Shown here: positions 1 to 7,385 of the stretch, in pieces
Layout of the letters: every line of letters begins with the position of its first letter
Numbering within the stretch: the first letter of the stretch is position 1
NCBI GenBank assembly: GCA_017994835.1
Contig: JAGOKC010000023.1
Location: 1-32,008 of the forward strand
Origin: Aquabacterium sp.
GTDB taxonomy: Bacteria > Pseudomonadota > Gammaproteobacteria > Burkholderiales > Burkholderiaceae_C
DNA length: 32,008 nt
Direction: 5' to 3'
Notes under the pieces: generated by a model
What the model was told of the DNA's origin: nothing
The model's database searches: none
The model's input: the letters and a program-made list of their open reading frames with translations, nothing else
Position numbers and translations under genes: made by a program

Positions 1-689
1 TCTTTGGGGACGCCACCTGTACCTTGCAGGATCTGGTAGTAGCGCACACACGAGAACAGCAGGAAGCCGTTGGCGAACACCTGAGACCAGGTCTGGGCCT
101 GGTGGTCACGCGTGTAAAGCGCCGGGCGAATGCTGATGTGGTGGCGACCCAGGGTGGTGGTGATGGCAGCAATGCCGACCATCAGCAGCAAGATCAGGGA
201 GCGGTTCTCGGTGCCAATCTTGAAGAGCCCAAAGAAGCTTGTCTCGATGGTGCGGTACATCTGCACCTGGGGAGTCTGCAAGGCCAGAACACGCTCGTAC
301 AAGGAGTGCTTGGCCTGACAGATGGCTTGCGCCTGCTCGATTGACTTGCGCAGCACAACCGGATCAGTGACGGTTTCGGTGTTGCCGAACAGATCGTCGA
401 TGTCGTCGCTGCTCGCGCTGGCAGGTGCATTGAGTTGACGTTGCACTTCTGCCTCAATGTCGATGGAGGCATTGCATTCCGGTTTGACCGGCTCGGCACG
501 CAGCATGAAGTACTGCACCTGCGTGGCAGGGTTGCCAAACATGGACTCGCCAAATTTGAGCAGCTGCCCGTGAACCATTTCGCCGGTGCCGATGATCAAC
601 GTCAGCATCAGCATGATGAAAACAGGCAGGCTGGAGAACCATTCGATGAGGGTTCTGCCCATCAGGGAGCGCGAAGGGGTGTTGTGCAT
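1..689 (-). CDS. Membrane protein, probable TRAP-type transporter permease (3' end outside window)
   Basis: The frame is open from an ATG at 689 to the window edge, giving about 229 residues of a longer protein. A hydrophobic segment lies near residues 15-33 (SSLPVFIMLMLTLIIGTG). A polar, probably periplasmic domain of about 120 residues with several cysteines follows. A second hydrophobic stretch (SLILLLMVGIAAITTTLG) and the start of a third come near the edge. This fits the DctQ-like N-terminus of a fused TRAP permease. I infer that role mainly from the neighbours: a solute-binding protein ends 78 bp upstream and a TatT-like lipoprotein precedes that, all on one strand. TRAP permeases import organic acids or similar solutes using a sodium or proton gradient. 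The DctM half that would settle the assignment lies outside the window, so another membrane protein family is possible. Confidence 0.5.
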   Translation of the reverse strand, partial: MHNTPSRSLMGRTLIEWFSSLPVFIMLMLTLIIGTGEMVHGQLLKFGESMFGNPATQVQYFMLRAEPVKPECNASIDIEAEVQRQLNAPASASSDDIDDLFGNTETVTDPVVLRKSIEQAQAICQAKHSLYERVLALQTPQVQMYRTIETSFFGLFKIGTENRSLILLLMVGIAAITTTLGRHHISIRPALYTRDHQAQTWSQVFANGFLLFSCVRYYQILQGTGGVPK

Positions 690-767
690 GAGGTACTCAA
701 TCGACGGGTGTGTGTCGCAGTCAGGGTAGTCAGTGCGCAGGCTCGGGGTGTGAGCCTGTATGACGTG

Positions 768-1820
768 TTATTTCCAGTCTTCTTCAGACTTCGTTGTGCA
801 TTCCGGATCAGACGGATTCACATTGCAGCGGATTTTTTTGATCACTTTCAGACCGCGTTTGTCATACAGTCCTTTTTCGGCGATGTCGATCCGCGACTCG
901 CGGAGCATCAAGGTGTACTTGTAGGCGTTCTCGGCGCTCAGATCCATCCAGGTGGCAGGCGGGATGCCTGCATCGGCTTGCTTGATCAGCTGCATGGCGC
1001 GATCAAACTGGCTGCTCCAGTATTCCCGCGATTTCAGCCCGAAGCCGTCCGGGAACTTGGTCTTGTTGATCGCCATCTGGTAGGTCAGGATCATGATCGG
1101 AAAGCGGGTGATCGCGCCGTTCTTGCCGATACCCTTGGACAGCTCCAGCGGCTTGTAGGCCATGGTGGGCGCAGCGATCATGTCAACCGTGCCATTGTTG
1201 AACTTGGTTGAGAAGTTGGTGATGTCGGCCGACACCGGCTGAGCACCGATGCGCTGAATCATCACGGCCTGCGCCTTGTCGTGGTCGAACGCCGCGATGC
1301 GCTTGCCCGCCAGTGCCTCGATCGTGTTGATCCTGCGATCACTGACGATCGGGTATGCAGCCCCGAGAGGAATCATCCCGCCGACTTCGTACTGACCCAT
1401 GGTCATCAGTTTGGTTGCGGCGGGAGACGCATAGGTCTGGATCAGTTTGCGCACCACGTCGTAGCTGGCCGGAATGTCGATCTTGCCGTTGCGCACAATC
1501 GTCGTGGAGCCCAGCGTGTCGATCGAGCCAGCCACGCCGTTGAACTGGCGGATGCGGAAGGCCGTCGCAACCACAGCATCACATTGGCCGGTGCGGAAAT
1601 CTTCGGTGGCCACACGCTCGTCGGTGTAGCCCTTGAGGTCAATGCTGACACCGTGGCGCTGCATGGCCACCACGTAGTCCTTGGTCATGTTGAAGAGGTC
1701 ACCCGTGACCCCCAGCATGTCATAGACACAGAGCGTCTGGTTGGCCTGAGCGCTACCCACCATGCTTGCCAACATCAACGTGATCACGGCGAACTTGCCT
1801 GACCTTTGACCCAACTTCAT
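768..1820 (-). CDS. Periplasmic solute-binding protein, AdeT/DUF6091 family
   Basis: This 350-residue protein starts with a Sec signal peptide (MKLGQRSGKFAVITLMLASM, cleavage probably after AQA). The start at 1820 is preferred over an in-frame one at 1847 because AGGAG lies 5-6 bases before it. The mature protein has the alternating alpha/beta pattern of a type II periplasmic binding protein and a short cysteine-containing tail (CNVNPSDPEC). It resembles the family Pfam calls AdeT1_2 (DUF6091). Acinetobacter members were named as aminoglycoside efflux components although they look like binding proteins. Together with the adjacent permease and TatT-like lipoprotein it probably forms a TRAP-type importer. 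The ligand cannot be read from the sequence. A terminator-like hairpin sits just before its ribosome site. Confidence 0.72.
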   Translation of the reverse strand: MKLGQRSGKFAVITLMLASMVGSAQANQTLCVYDMLGVTGDLFNMTKDYVVAMQRHGVSIDLKGYTDERVATEDFRTGQCDAVVATAFRIRQFNGVAGSIDTLGSTTIVRNGKIDIPASYDVVRKLIQTYASPAATKLMTMGQYEVGGMIPLGAAYPIVSDRRINTIEALAGKRIAAFDHDKAQAVMIQRIGAQPVSADITNFSTKFNNGTVDMIAAPTMAYKPLELSKGIGKNGAITRFPIMILTYQMAINKTKFPDGFGLKSREYWSSQFDRAMQLIKQADAGIPPATWMDLSAENAYKYTLMLRESRIDIAEKGLYDKRGLKVIKKIRCNVNPSDPECTTKSEEDWK

Positions 1821-1838
1821 ACGGTCTCCTCGGTACCC

Positions 1839-1872
1839 AAAAAACAAGGGCCTCGACTGCGGACCCTTGTTT
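1839..1872 (-). terminator. Intrinsic-terminator-like hairpin just before the solute-binding gene
   Basis: On the minus strand a 9-bp perfect stem (AAACAAGGG / CCCTTGTTT) with a 13-base loop runs straight into further T residues, giving six T in a row. It lies between the lipoprotein gene and the solute-binding gene and ends about 18 bases before the latter's ATG, so no promoter can fit after it. It may be a partial terminator or attenuator, or an mRNA-stabilising hairpin. Confidence 0.6.
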
Positions 1873-1895
1873 GAACCGGCTTCCCGGTCTCATCT

Positions 1896-1911
1896 GATTA
1901 CTTGTGTAATC
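1896..1911. promoter_or_regulatory. Inverted repeat GATTAC-N4-GTAATC, possible operator
   Basis: This is a perfect 6-bp inverted repeat with a 4-base spacer in the 199-bp gap between the lipoprotein and solute-binding genes. The symmetry suits a dimeric regulator. A small ACCGG/CCGGT hairpin (1875-1888) and a 12-bp palindrome AGGGAATTCCCT (1984-1995) lie in the same gap. No regulator gene is nearby in the window, so the operator role is a guess. Confidence 0.3.
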
Positions 1912-2019
1912 TGAAAACAGTCTGTTGCAACTATATCGATGAGAGTCGATGGCGGGATCATTTTGCGGCCCGCACACAGGGGAAGGGAATTCCCTGGGCG
2001 TGCAGGTCGCCGTGGCATC

Positions 2020-3045
2020 TCAATTCAGGAAACTGCCAGCATCAACATCGTTGTCACTCTTGTCATCCCAGAACTTGCCCACCGAGTTGATGGGTGTGCG
2101 GGTGCCGGTGTTCTGCGTCCAAAGGCGGTCGGAGATATTGGTGATCTGCGACTGGGCAATGGCGTCGAGCAGACGGTACTCGGTGCTGGGCTGGAAATTT
2201 TCAGGCTTGCTGAAGCGTTGAATGACGCTGCGCAGACGCGGCTTGTTGTCGGTGGACTGTGCGGCGATGGCGGCCATCACGTGAGACAGGCGCACACCCT
2301 TGTGTTCGCCAATGCCCATGGAGGTGTCAAAGGTGCCTTGCACGTCCTTGCCTGCATCTGCACCAGGAATGATGCTCCAGACCACAGCGCGAGCCGCCTG
2401 GGGCACGCCCCACCACTTGACGTTGTCCAGGCAGTTCATGGCGCGTTCAACCTGAGGCGCGATGTCGGTGGGCACGCCCACGGCCTGCTGGGAGGCGATG
2501 TCGTTTTGCATGGCTTGCAGGCCACCGACAGCACCGAGCAGGTACACCATTTCGTCAAAGTCGCGTTTGAAGCGTGGGCACTCTTCGCCAAACTTGAAGT
2601 AGTACTTCTGCTGCAGCTTGAGCTTCATGCGCAAGAAGGCGGTGTATTGGCGCTCAGCGGCTGTGGCCAGCAGGCGCTTTTGGTTGATGCGCGCATCGAG
2701 AGCTTCGTCAGAACGCTTGTCGCGTGAAGCACGCATGTAGCGCATTTCCTCAGCAATGGCCTGGTTCTCGGAGCACACGCCTGCCGAGGTCAGCATCACG
2801 GTTTCCATCAGCGATGGATCACCGTAGAAATTGCGGGCTGCACCGACCAGGGGCGTGTTGACCATGGAGAAGCTGCACCCCATTTCAACGTCGCTGAGTG
2901 TCAGGACGGGCGGTGTAAAACCGTCTTCAAGAATGCTCAATGTGGTGCCGCTGACATTGGACTCGATCAAGGCGCAGCCACCCAGGGACAGGAATGAGGC
3001 AGCCAGTGCGGTGGAGGCGAGCAGGCGTGTAAACCGAAAGGTCAT
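2020..3045 (-). CDS. Lipoprotein, probable TatT-like TRAP-associated component
   Basis: This 341-residue protein has a clear lipoprotein signal: a basic N-terminus (MTFRFTRLLAS), a hydrophobic core and the lipobox LGGC, making the cysteine near residue 24 the lipidated residue. The rest is largely helical with no further membrane segment. Its pattern (…NFYGDPSLMETVMLTSAG…, a WWG motif and …LWTQNTGTRTPI… near the end) fits my recollection of the TRAP transporter T-component (TatT) family, whose founder is a TPR lipoprotein from Treponema pallidum thought to partner the solute-binding protein. A GGAG about 8 bases before ATG supports the start. It is the first gene of the putative lipoprotein/binding protein/permease unit. 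The TatT assignment is from pattern and context, not a search. Confidence 0.6.
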   Translation of the reverse strand: MTFRFTRLLASTALAASFLSLGGCALIESNVSGTTLSILEDGFTPPVLTLSDVEMGCSFSMVNTPLVGAARNFYGDPSLMETVMLTSAGVCSENQAIAEEMRYMRASRDKRSDEALDARINQKRLLATAAERQYTAFLRMKLKLQQKYYFKFGEECPRFKRDFDEMVYLLGAVGGLQAMQNDIASQQAVGVPTDIAPQVERAMNCLDNVKWWGVPQAARAVVWSIIPGADAGKDVQGTFDTSMGIGEHKGVRLSHVMAAIAAQSTDNKPRLRSVIQRFSKPENFQPSTEYRLLDAIAQSQITNISDRLWTQNTGTRTPINSVGKFWDDKSDNDVDAGSFLN

Positions 3046-3083
3046 CAGAAGGTCTCCATGTGGCGGCAGGCGCCAAAAAAAGT

Positions 3084-3120
3084 CTCTCTGATTCTAGGGA
3101 GTGGTGCGTGCCTCTCTGAT
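3084..3120 (-). promoter_or_regulatory. Possible lipoprotein-gene promoter with flanking 9-bp direct repeats
   Basis: A minus-strand TAGAAT (3091-3096), a good -10 match, lies 45 bases upstream of the lipoprotein start. The 9-mer CTCTCTGAT occurs twice on the plus strand, at 3084-3092 (overlapping the -10) and 3112-3120 (near the -35 position). I find no convincing -35 hexamer, so an activator bound at the repeats is conceivable. Confidence 0.3.
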
Positions 3121-3141
3121 GACGAAAGCACTAGGGATAGC

Positions 3142-3164
3142 CCCCGAAGACCCTCACTTCGGGG
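3142..3164. repeat. Hairpin CCCCGAAG / CTTCGGGG
   Basis: An 8-bp perfect inverted repeat with a 7-base loop lies beside the ettA terminator. It has no T run on either strand. It may be a second, backup stem for ettA transcript ends or part of the lipoprotein leader. Confidence 0.4.
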
Positions 3165-3168
3165 AATG

Positions 3169-3194
3169 AAAAAGGCCCGTCTGAGACGGGCCTT
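3169..3194 (-). terminator. Rho-independent terminator of ettA
   Basis: Twenty-two bases past the ettA stop, the minus strand has a 9-bp stem AAGGCCCGT / ACGGGCCTT with a 5-base loop, ending in a run of five T. This is a textbook terminator. Confidence 0.85.
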
Positions 3195-3216
3195 GCTATG
3201 GGTAAATCCGGATGGC

Positions 3217-4881
3217 TCAGCGGATGGGTTTGAAACGCACGCGCTTCGGGCGTGCGCCTTCATCACCCAGGCGTTTCTTCTTGTCAGCTTCGTATTCCTG
3301 GTAGTTGCCGTCATAGAAGAACCACTGTGAGTCGCCTTCGCACGCCAGGATGTGCGTACAGATGCGATCCAGGAACCAGCGATCATGGGAGATGATCATG
3401 GCCGAGCCAGCGAACTCCAGCAGGGCGTCTTCGAGGGCGCGCAGGGTTTCGACGTCCAGGTCGTTGGAGGGTTCGTCGAGCATCAGCACGTTGCCGCCCT
3501 GCGCCAGGGTCTTGGCCAGGTGCAGACGACCGCGTTCACCGCCCGACAGGTTGCCCACCAGCTTTTGCTGATCGTTGCCCTTGAAGTTGAAGCGGCCGAG
3601 GTAGGCGCGCGAGGGCATCACGAACTTGCCCACGACGATGTTGTCAAGGCCGCCTGAAACGTCTTGCCACACGGTCTTGTCAGCGGCCAGGCCTTCACGG
3701 CTCTGGTCCACGAATGCCAGCTGCGCGGTCTTGCCGATGACGACTTCGCCACTGTCTGGCGTCTCGACACCCTGGATCATGCGGAACAGGGTGGACTTGC
3801 CCGCACCGTTGGGGCCGATGATGCCGACGATGGCACCGGCGGGCACCTTGAAGCTCAGGTTGTCGATCAGGCAACGGTCGCCAAAGGACTTGGTGACGTT
3901 CTTGAACTCGATGACTTCATTGCCCAGTCGCTCGGCCACAGGAATGAAGATCTCGTTGGTCTCGTTGCGCTTCTGGTATTCGACGTCGCTCAGTTCTTCA
4001 AAGCGGGCCAGACGGGCCTTGCTCTTGGCCTGACGGCCCTTGGTGTTCTTGCGCACCCATTCCAGCTCCTGCTTGAGGGCCTTGGCGCGGGCATCTTCGG
4101 TCTTTTGCTCGGCTTCCAGGCGCTTGCCCTTGGCGTCGAGCCAGTCGGAATAGTTGCCCTTGTAGGGGTGACCCGCGCCACGGTCAAGTTCGAGGATCCA
4201 CTCGGCGGCGTTGTCCAGGAAGTAGCGATCGTGGGTGATGGCCACCACGGTGCCGCTGTAACGCTGCAGGAACTGCTCCAGCCAGTCCACCGATTCGGCG
4301 TCCAAGTGGTTGGTGGGTTCGTCAAGCAGCAGCATGTCGGGCTTGGACAGCAGCAGGCGGCACAGGGCCACGCGGCGCTTTTCACCACCCGACAGGTTGC
4401 CGATCACGGCATCCCAGGGGGGCAGGCGCAGGGCGTCGGCAGCCAGTTCGAGTTGCAGGTCGGTGTTGCCAGAGCCGCCAGCGGCAATGATGGCTTCGAG
4501 CTCGCCTTGTTCGGCGGCCAGGGCATCGAAGTCAGCGTCCTCTTCGGCATATGCTGCATAGACTTCGTCCAGGCGCTTCTTGGCAGCCAGCACACCGCCA
4601 ATGCCTTCTTCAACGGCCTCACGCACTGTCTGTTCGGGGTTCATGACCGGCTCCTGGGGCAGGTAGCCGATCTTGATGCCAGGCATCGGGACGGCTTCGC
4701 CCTCGATGTCCTTGTCCACGCCCGCCATGATTTTCAGGAAGGTGGACTTGCCCGAGCCGTTCACGCCCAGCACGCCGATTTTGGCACCGGGGAAAAAGCT
4801 CAGGGTGATGTCTTTGAGGATGTGGCGCTTCGGGGGAACGATCTTCCCGACGCGGTTCATGGTGAAAACGTACTGGGCCAT
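3217..4881 (-). CDS. ettA: Energy-dependent translational throttle protein EttA (ABC-F)
   Basis: This 554-residue protein matches the usual EttA length. It carries two ABC ATPase domains and no membrane segment: Walker A GVNGSGKST (residues 39-47) and signature LSGGEKRR in the first, then GPNGAGKST and LSGGERGR in the second, each followed by a Walker B of the LLDEPTNHLD type. A charged linker of about 80 residues between the domains (LEAEQKTEDARAKALKQE) is the P-site-tRNA interaction motif typical of ABC-F proteins. EttA binds the ribosomal E site and gates the first elongation step according to the ATP/ADP ratio. Starting at MAQYVFTMNRVGK matches the family, although no good ribosome site precedes it. 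The gene has its own terminator. Confidence 0.95.
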   Translation of the reverse strand: MAQYVFTMNRVGKIVPPKRHILKDITLSFFPGAKIGVLGVNGSGKSTFLKIMAGVDKDIEGEAVPMPGIKIGYLPQEPVMNPEQTVREAVEEGIGGVLAAKKRLDEVYAAYAEEDADFDALAAEQGELEAIIAAGGSGNTDLQLELAADALRLPPWDAVIGNLSGGEKRRVALCRLLLSKPDMLLLDEPTNHLDAESVDWLEQFLQRYSGTVVAITHDRYFLDNAAEWILELDRGAGHPYKGNYSDWLDAKGKRLEAEQKTEDARAKALKQELEWVRKNTKGRQAKSKARLARFEELSDVEYQKRNETNEIFIPVAERLGNEVIEFKNVTKSFGDRCLIDNLSFKVPAGAIVGIIGPNGAGKSTLFRMIQGVETPDSGEVVIGKTAQLAFVDQSREGLAADKTVWQDVSGGLDNIVVGKFVMPSRAYLGRFNFKGNDQQKLVGNLSGGERGRLHLAKTLAQGGNVLMLDEPSNDLDVETLRALEDALLEFAGSAMIISHDRWFLDRICTHILACEGDSQWFFYDGNYQEYEADKKKRLGDEGARPKRVRFKPIR

Positions 4882-5001
4882 GTGGGGTATGTGCTTGTGC
4901 GCGACGTGTTGACGTCAAACCGCATAGCTTAAGGCAAGGACGTCCCCTGCGAGCGGCTTGGGCGACAAGAATGGTGGATTTGATGCCGAGGGGGCGGGGG
5001 A

Positions 5002-5337
5002 TCAGGTGCGCAGAGCGCTCTGACTGGCCAACCAGGCACTCACGTCGGTTTCGGGGGCATCAATGGCCCACTGCTTGCGCCGGCCGCTGGCACCGCGCAG
5101 CAGCGTCACACGCGCCTGGGGAATGCCCAGTTCAGTCGCGAGCCATTTGCGCAGGGCCTCGTTGGCTGCGCCATCGACAGGTGGGGCTGACAGTCTCACC
5201 CGCAAGGCACCGTCGTGCCAGCCGACCAGTTCGGTGCGTTTGGCATTGGGTGACACGCTCAGGTCGAGGATGACCTTCGGGTGTGGCCCCTTGCTTTCCA
5301 GACGCATGCAAGGCCAGGATTGTGAAGGTTGATTCAT
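5002..5337 (-). CDS. DUF167 family protein (YggU-like)
   Basis: This small soluble protein of 111 residues has the DUF167 core: VSPNAKRTELVGWHDGALRV followed by LSAPPVDGAANEALRKWLA and a C-terminal strand with GASGRRK. Biochemical function in the family is unknown. I chose the ATG at 5337 (MNQPSQSWPC) because related proteins begin with a similar WPC segment. The longer in-frame start at 5388 would run through the terminator of the upstream H1-like gene. No strong ribosome site is visible at either start. It lies upstream of ettA on the same strand with a 120-bp gap. Confidence 0.85.
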   Translation of the reverse strand: MNQPSQSWPCMRLESKGPHPKVILDLSVSPNAKRTELVGWHDGALRVRLSAPPVDGAANEALRKWLATELGIPQARVTLLRGASGRRKQWAIDAPETDVSAWLASQSALRT

Positions 5338-5351
5338 GCCGGGCAACCATG

Positions 5352-5375
5352 AAAAAACCCGGCCGAGGCCGGGTT
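5352..5375 (-). terminator. Rho-independent terminator of the H1-like gene
   Basis: On the minus strand the 9-bp stem AACCCGGCC / GGCCGGGTT closes directly into six T. It ends only about 15 bases before the DUF167 start, so the DUF167 gene depends on read-through or on a promoter inside this region. Confidence 0.82.
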
Positions 5376-5379
5376 GGAA

Positions 5380-5401
5380 TGCCCGCATGGACGCGCGGGC
5401 A
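5380..5401. repeat. Hairpin TGCCCGC / GCGGGCA in the H1-like 3' region
   Basis: A 7-bp perfect inverted repeat with an 8-base loop lies between the H1-like stop codon and its terminator. It could protect the 3' end of the transcript. No function can be read directly. Confidence 0.4.
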
Positions 5402-5425
5402 CCAGATATGCCAGATGCTCAATCC

Positions 5426-5965
5426 TCAGGGCTTGTTGCCGGTGGGGAAAGGCCAGGCCGCTTGCGGGCTCAGCGTGGTCTTGGCGGCAGGGGCAGCAGG
5501 CTTTTTGGCAGGCGCAGGCTTGGCAGCGACCTTCTTCGCGGCGGGCTTGGCGACAGGCTTCGCAGCGGGCTTGGTTGCGGGTTTGGCTGCGGGCTTGGCG
5601 GCAGGTTTGGCCACTGGCTTCGCTGCTGGTTTGGCAGCCTTCTTCGCAGGTGCGGCCGCTTTCTTCACCACTGCCTTCTTGGCTGGAGCGGCTGCCTTCT
5701 TGACAGGTGCTGCAGCCTTCTTCACGGCGGCGGCTGCCTTCTTTGCGACGACCTTCTTGGCCGGTGCAGCGGCTTTTTTGGCGGCGACCTTCTTCACAGC
5801 GACCTTCTTGGCAGGAGCTGCCTTTTTCACAGGCGCAGCAGCCTTTTTGGCCGGTGCGGCCGCCTTCTTCACAGCAGGCTTCTTGGCCGGTGCTGCGGCT
5901 TTCTTGACAGCGACCTTTTTGGCCGGCGCGGCTTTTTTAGGTGCCACTTTTTTTGCAGTTGCCAT
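5426..5965 (-). CDS. Histone H1-like lysine/alanine/proline-rich DNA-binding protein
   Basis: This 179-residue, extremely basic protein is built almost wholly of short repeats such as AAAPAKK, VKKA and KPAAKPA, like the C-terminal tail of eukaryotic H1 and the AlgP/HupR-type proteins of proteobacteria. Such proteins bind DNA nonspecifically and may compact the nucleoid. The last 17 residues (TTLSPQAAWPFPTGNKP) are not repetitive; a WPFPTGNKP ending is, as I recall, shared among Burkholderiales homologues and may be a separate functional patch. The start at 5965 is fixed by an excellent AAGGAGAT 5 bases upstream; in-frame sequence further upstream does not look like this protein. The low-complexity array makes the gene prone to length variation and assembly error. 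Confidence 0.88.
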   Translation of the reverse strand: MATAKKVAPKKAAPAKKVAVKKAAAPAKKPAVKKAAAPAKKAAAPVKKAAPAKKVAVKKVAAKKAAAPAKKVVAKKAAAAVKKAAAPVKKAAAPAKKAVVKKAAAPAKKAAKPAAKPVAKPAAKPAAKPATKPAAKPVAKPAAKKVAAKPAPAKKPAAPAAKTTLSPQAAWPFPTGNKP

Positions 5966-6123
5966 ACGTATCTCCTTGATCAAGTTGCAAAGAGCACTGC
6001 ACTGCCATGCGCAGCACAGGGATTCATCACCCACCGCCCCCTAGGATCTGGGCGGGGTGTGATGAATGGGGTGGGCCGGGGGCTCATGTGTGGGCTGGTC
6101 CAGTGCTCTGTGTGTGGCTTGGA

Positions 6124-7323
6124 TCAATCCCAGGACAGGGCACCGCCCGACTGGTATTCGATGACGCGGGTTTCGAAGAAGTTGCGTTCTTTCTTCAGGT
6201 CGATCATTTCGCTCATCCAGGGGAAGGGGTTCTCTTCGTTGGGGAAGAGTTCTTCCAGGCCGATCTGCGTGGCACGACGGTTGGCGATATAGCGCAGATA
6301 GCCCTTGAACATGGAGGCATTGAGGCCCAGCACGCCACGTGGCATGGTGTCTTCGGCATAGGCGTATTCAAGATCGACTGCCCGGATGAACAAGGCCTTG
6401 ACTTCGGCTTTGAGCTCGGAAGTCCACAGATGTGGGTTCTCGAGCTTGAGCTGGTTGATCAGGTCGATGCCGAAGTTGCAGTGCATGGACTCGTCACGCA
6501 GGATGTACTGGTACTGCTCGGCTGCACCGGTCATCTTGTTCTGGCGACCCAGCGCCAGGATCTGCGTGAAGCCGACGTAGAAGAACAGGCCTTCCATCAG
6601 GCAGGCAAACACGATCAGGGATTTCAGCAACCTCTGGTCGTTCTCGGGCGTGCCTGTCTTGAAGTGAGGATCCATGATCGTTTCGATGAACGGGATCAGG
6701 AACTCGTCCTTGTCGCGGATGGAAGGAATCTCGTGATAGGCGTTGAAGATCTCTGATTCATCCAGACCCAGGCTTTCAACGATGTATTGGTAGGCGTGGG
6801 TGTGGATGGCTTCTTCAAAGGCCTGACGCAGCAGGAACTGGCGGCACTCGGGTGCCGTGACGTGGCGGTAGGTGCCCAGGACGATGTTGTTGGCGGCCAG
6901 CGAGTCGGCGGTCACGAAGAAGCCGAGGTTGCGCTTGATGATGCGGCGCTCGTCTTCGGACAGACCATTGGGGTCCTTCCACAAGGCGATGTCGCGCGAC
7001 ATGTTCACCTCTTGCGGCATCCAGTGGTTGGCGCAGGTGGCGAGGTACTTTTCCCAGGCCCACTTGTATTTGAAGGGCACCAACTGGTTGACGTCGGTCT
7101 GACCGTTGATGATGCGCTTGTCAGCAGCGTTGACCCGGCGCGCTGACGCGATGGTGGCTGATGGGGTTGTGTGTGAGCGAGTGTTTTGAGGATGTGCAGC
7201 GATGGAGGTGTCATCGCTGATTGTTGGTGACGCCACCGTGTTCCGTGCTGCACCTGGTGAAGGACGCACAGAACCTGCAAGAGTTGAAGAGGCGTTGGAG
7301 GAATTGTCTTCCCAGACCAGCAT
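6124..7323 (-). CDS. nrdB: Class Ia ribonucleotide reductase, beta subunit (NrdB)
   Basis: This 399-residue small subunit makes the tyrosyl radical used by NrdA to convert ribonucleoside diphosphates to deoxy forms. By alignment to the E. coli motifs, the di-iron ligands are D140, E171, H174, E244, E278 and H281. The radical tyrosine is Y178, in EAIHTHAY. The surrounding sequence ([19 protein letters not shown]) resembles the chlamydial R2 lineage, but the chlamydial Phe and Glu substitutions are absent, so a normal Tyr radical is expected. Residues 1-65 form a Ser/Thr/Ala-rich, probably disordered extension. The start has an AGGA about 8 bases upstream. The gene follows nrdA by 155 bp and is probably co-transcribed from the NrdR-controlled promoter. 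No clear terminator follows it. Confidence 0.95.
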   Translation of the reverse strand: MLVWEDNSSNASSTLAGSVRPSPGAARNTVASPTISDDTSIAAHPQNTRSHTTPSATIASARRVNAADKRIINGQTDVNQLVPFKYKWAWEKYLATCANHWMPQEVNMSRDIALWKDPNGLSEDERRIIKRNLGFFVTADSLAANNIVLGTYRHVTAPECRQFLLRQAFEEAIHTHAYQYIVESLGLDESEIFNAYHEIPSIRDKDEFLIPFIETIMDPHFKTGTPENDQRLLKSLIVFACLMEGLFFYVGFTQILALGRQNKMTGAAEQYQYILRDESMHCNFGIDLINQLKLENPHLWTSELKAEVKALFIRAVDLEYAYAEDTMPRGVLGLNASMFKGYLRYIANRRATQIGLEELFPNEENPFPWMSEMIDLKKERNFFETRVIEYQSGGALSWD

Positions 7324-7355
7324 GTTGGATATCCTATGGCATCAGATTATGGAAG

Positions 7356-7373
7356 GGTGTTGTGATAAACACC
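7356..7373 (-). repeat. Hairpin GGTGTT / AACACC before nrdB
   Basis: A 6-bp perfect inverted repeat with a 6-base loop lies 33 bases upstream of the nrdB start, in the nrdA-nrdB spacer. It may shape the nrdB leader. It has no T run and is not a terminator. Confidence 0.4.
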
Positions 7374-7385
7374 AAGCATTTCTTG

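Noticed and set aside
4909-4918. Palindrome TTGACGTCAA upstream of ettA
   Set aside because: A 10-bp palindrome alone is weak; I find no matching -10 at a proper distance and no second copy.
3664-4932. 422-codon plus-strand open frame opposite ettA
   Set aside because: It is an antisense shadow of ettA, whose two ABC domains are complete.
5426-5965. Possible CRISPR or tandem-repeat array
   Set aside because: The repetition follows codons of the H1-like protein; units vary in length and there are no unique spacers.
6032-6059. GC-rich inverted repeat (CCGCCC / GGGCGG) after nrdB
   Set aside because: I considered it as the nrdB terminator, but there is no T run on the minus strand and the stem is interrupted.
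5283-6292. Gly/Leu/Phe/Ala-repetitive open frames opposite the H1-like gene
   Set aside because: The repeats come from the complement of the Lys/Ala/Pro codons; the minus strand has a perfect ribosome site and a terminator.
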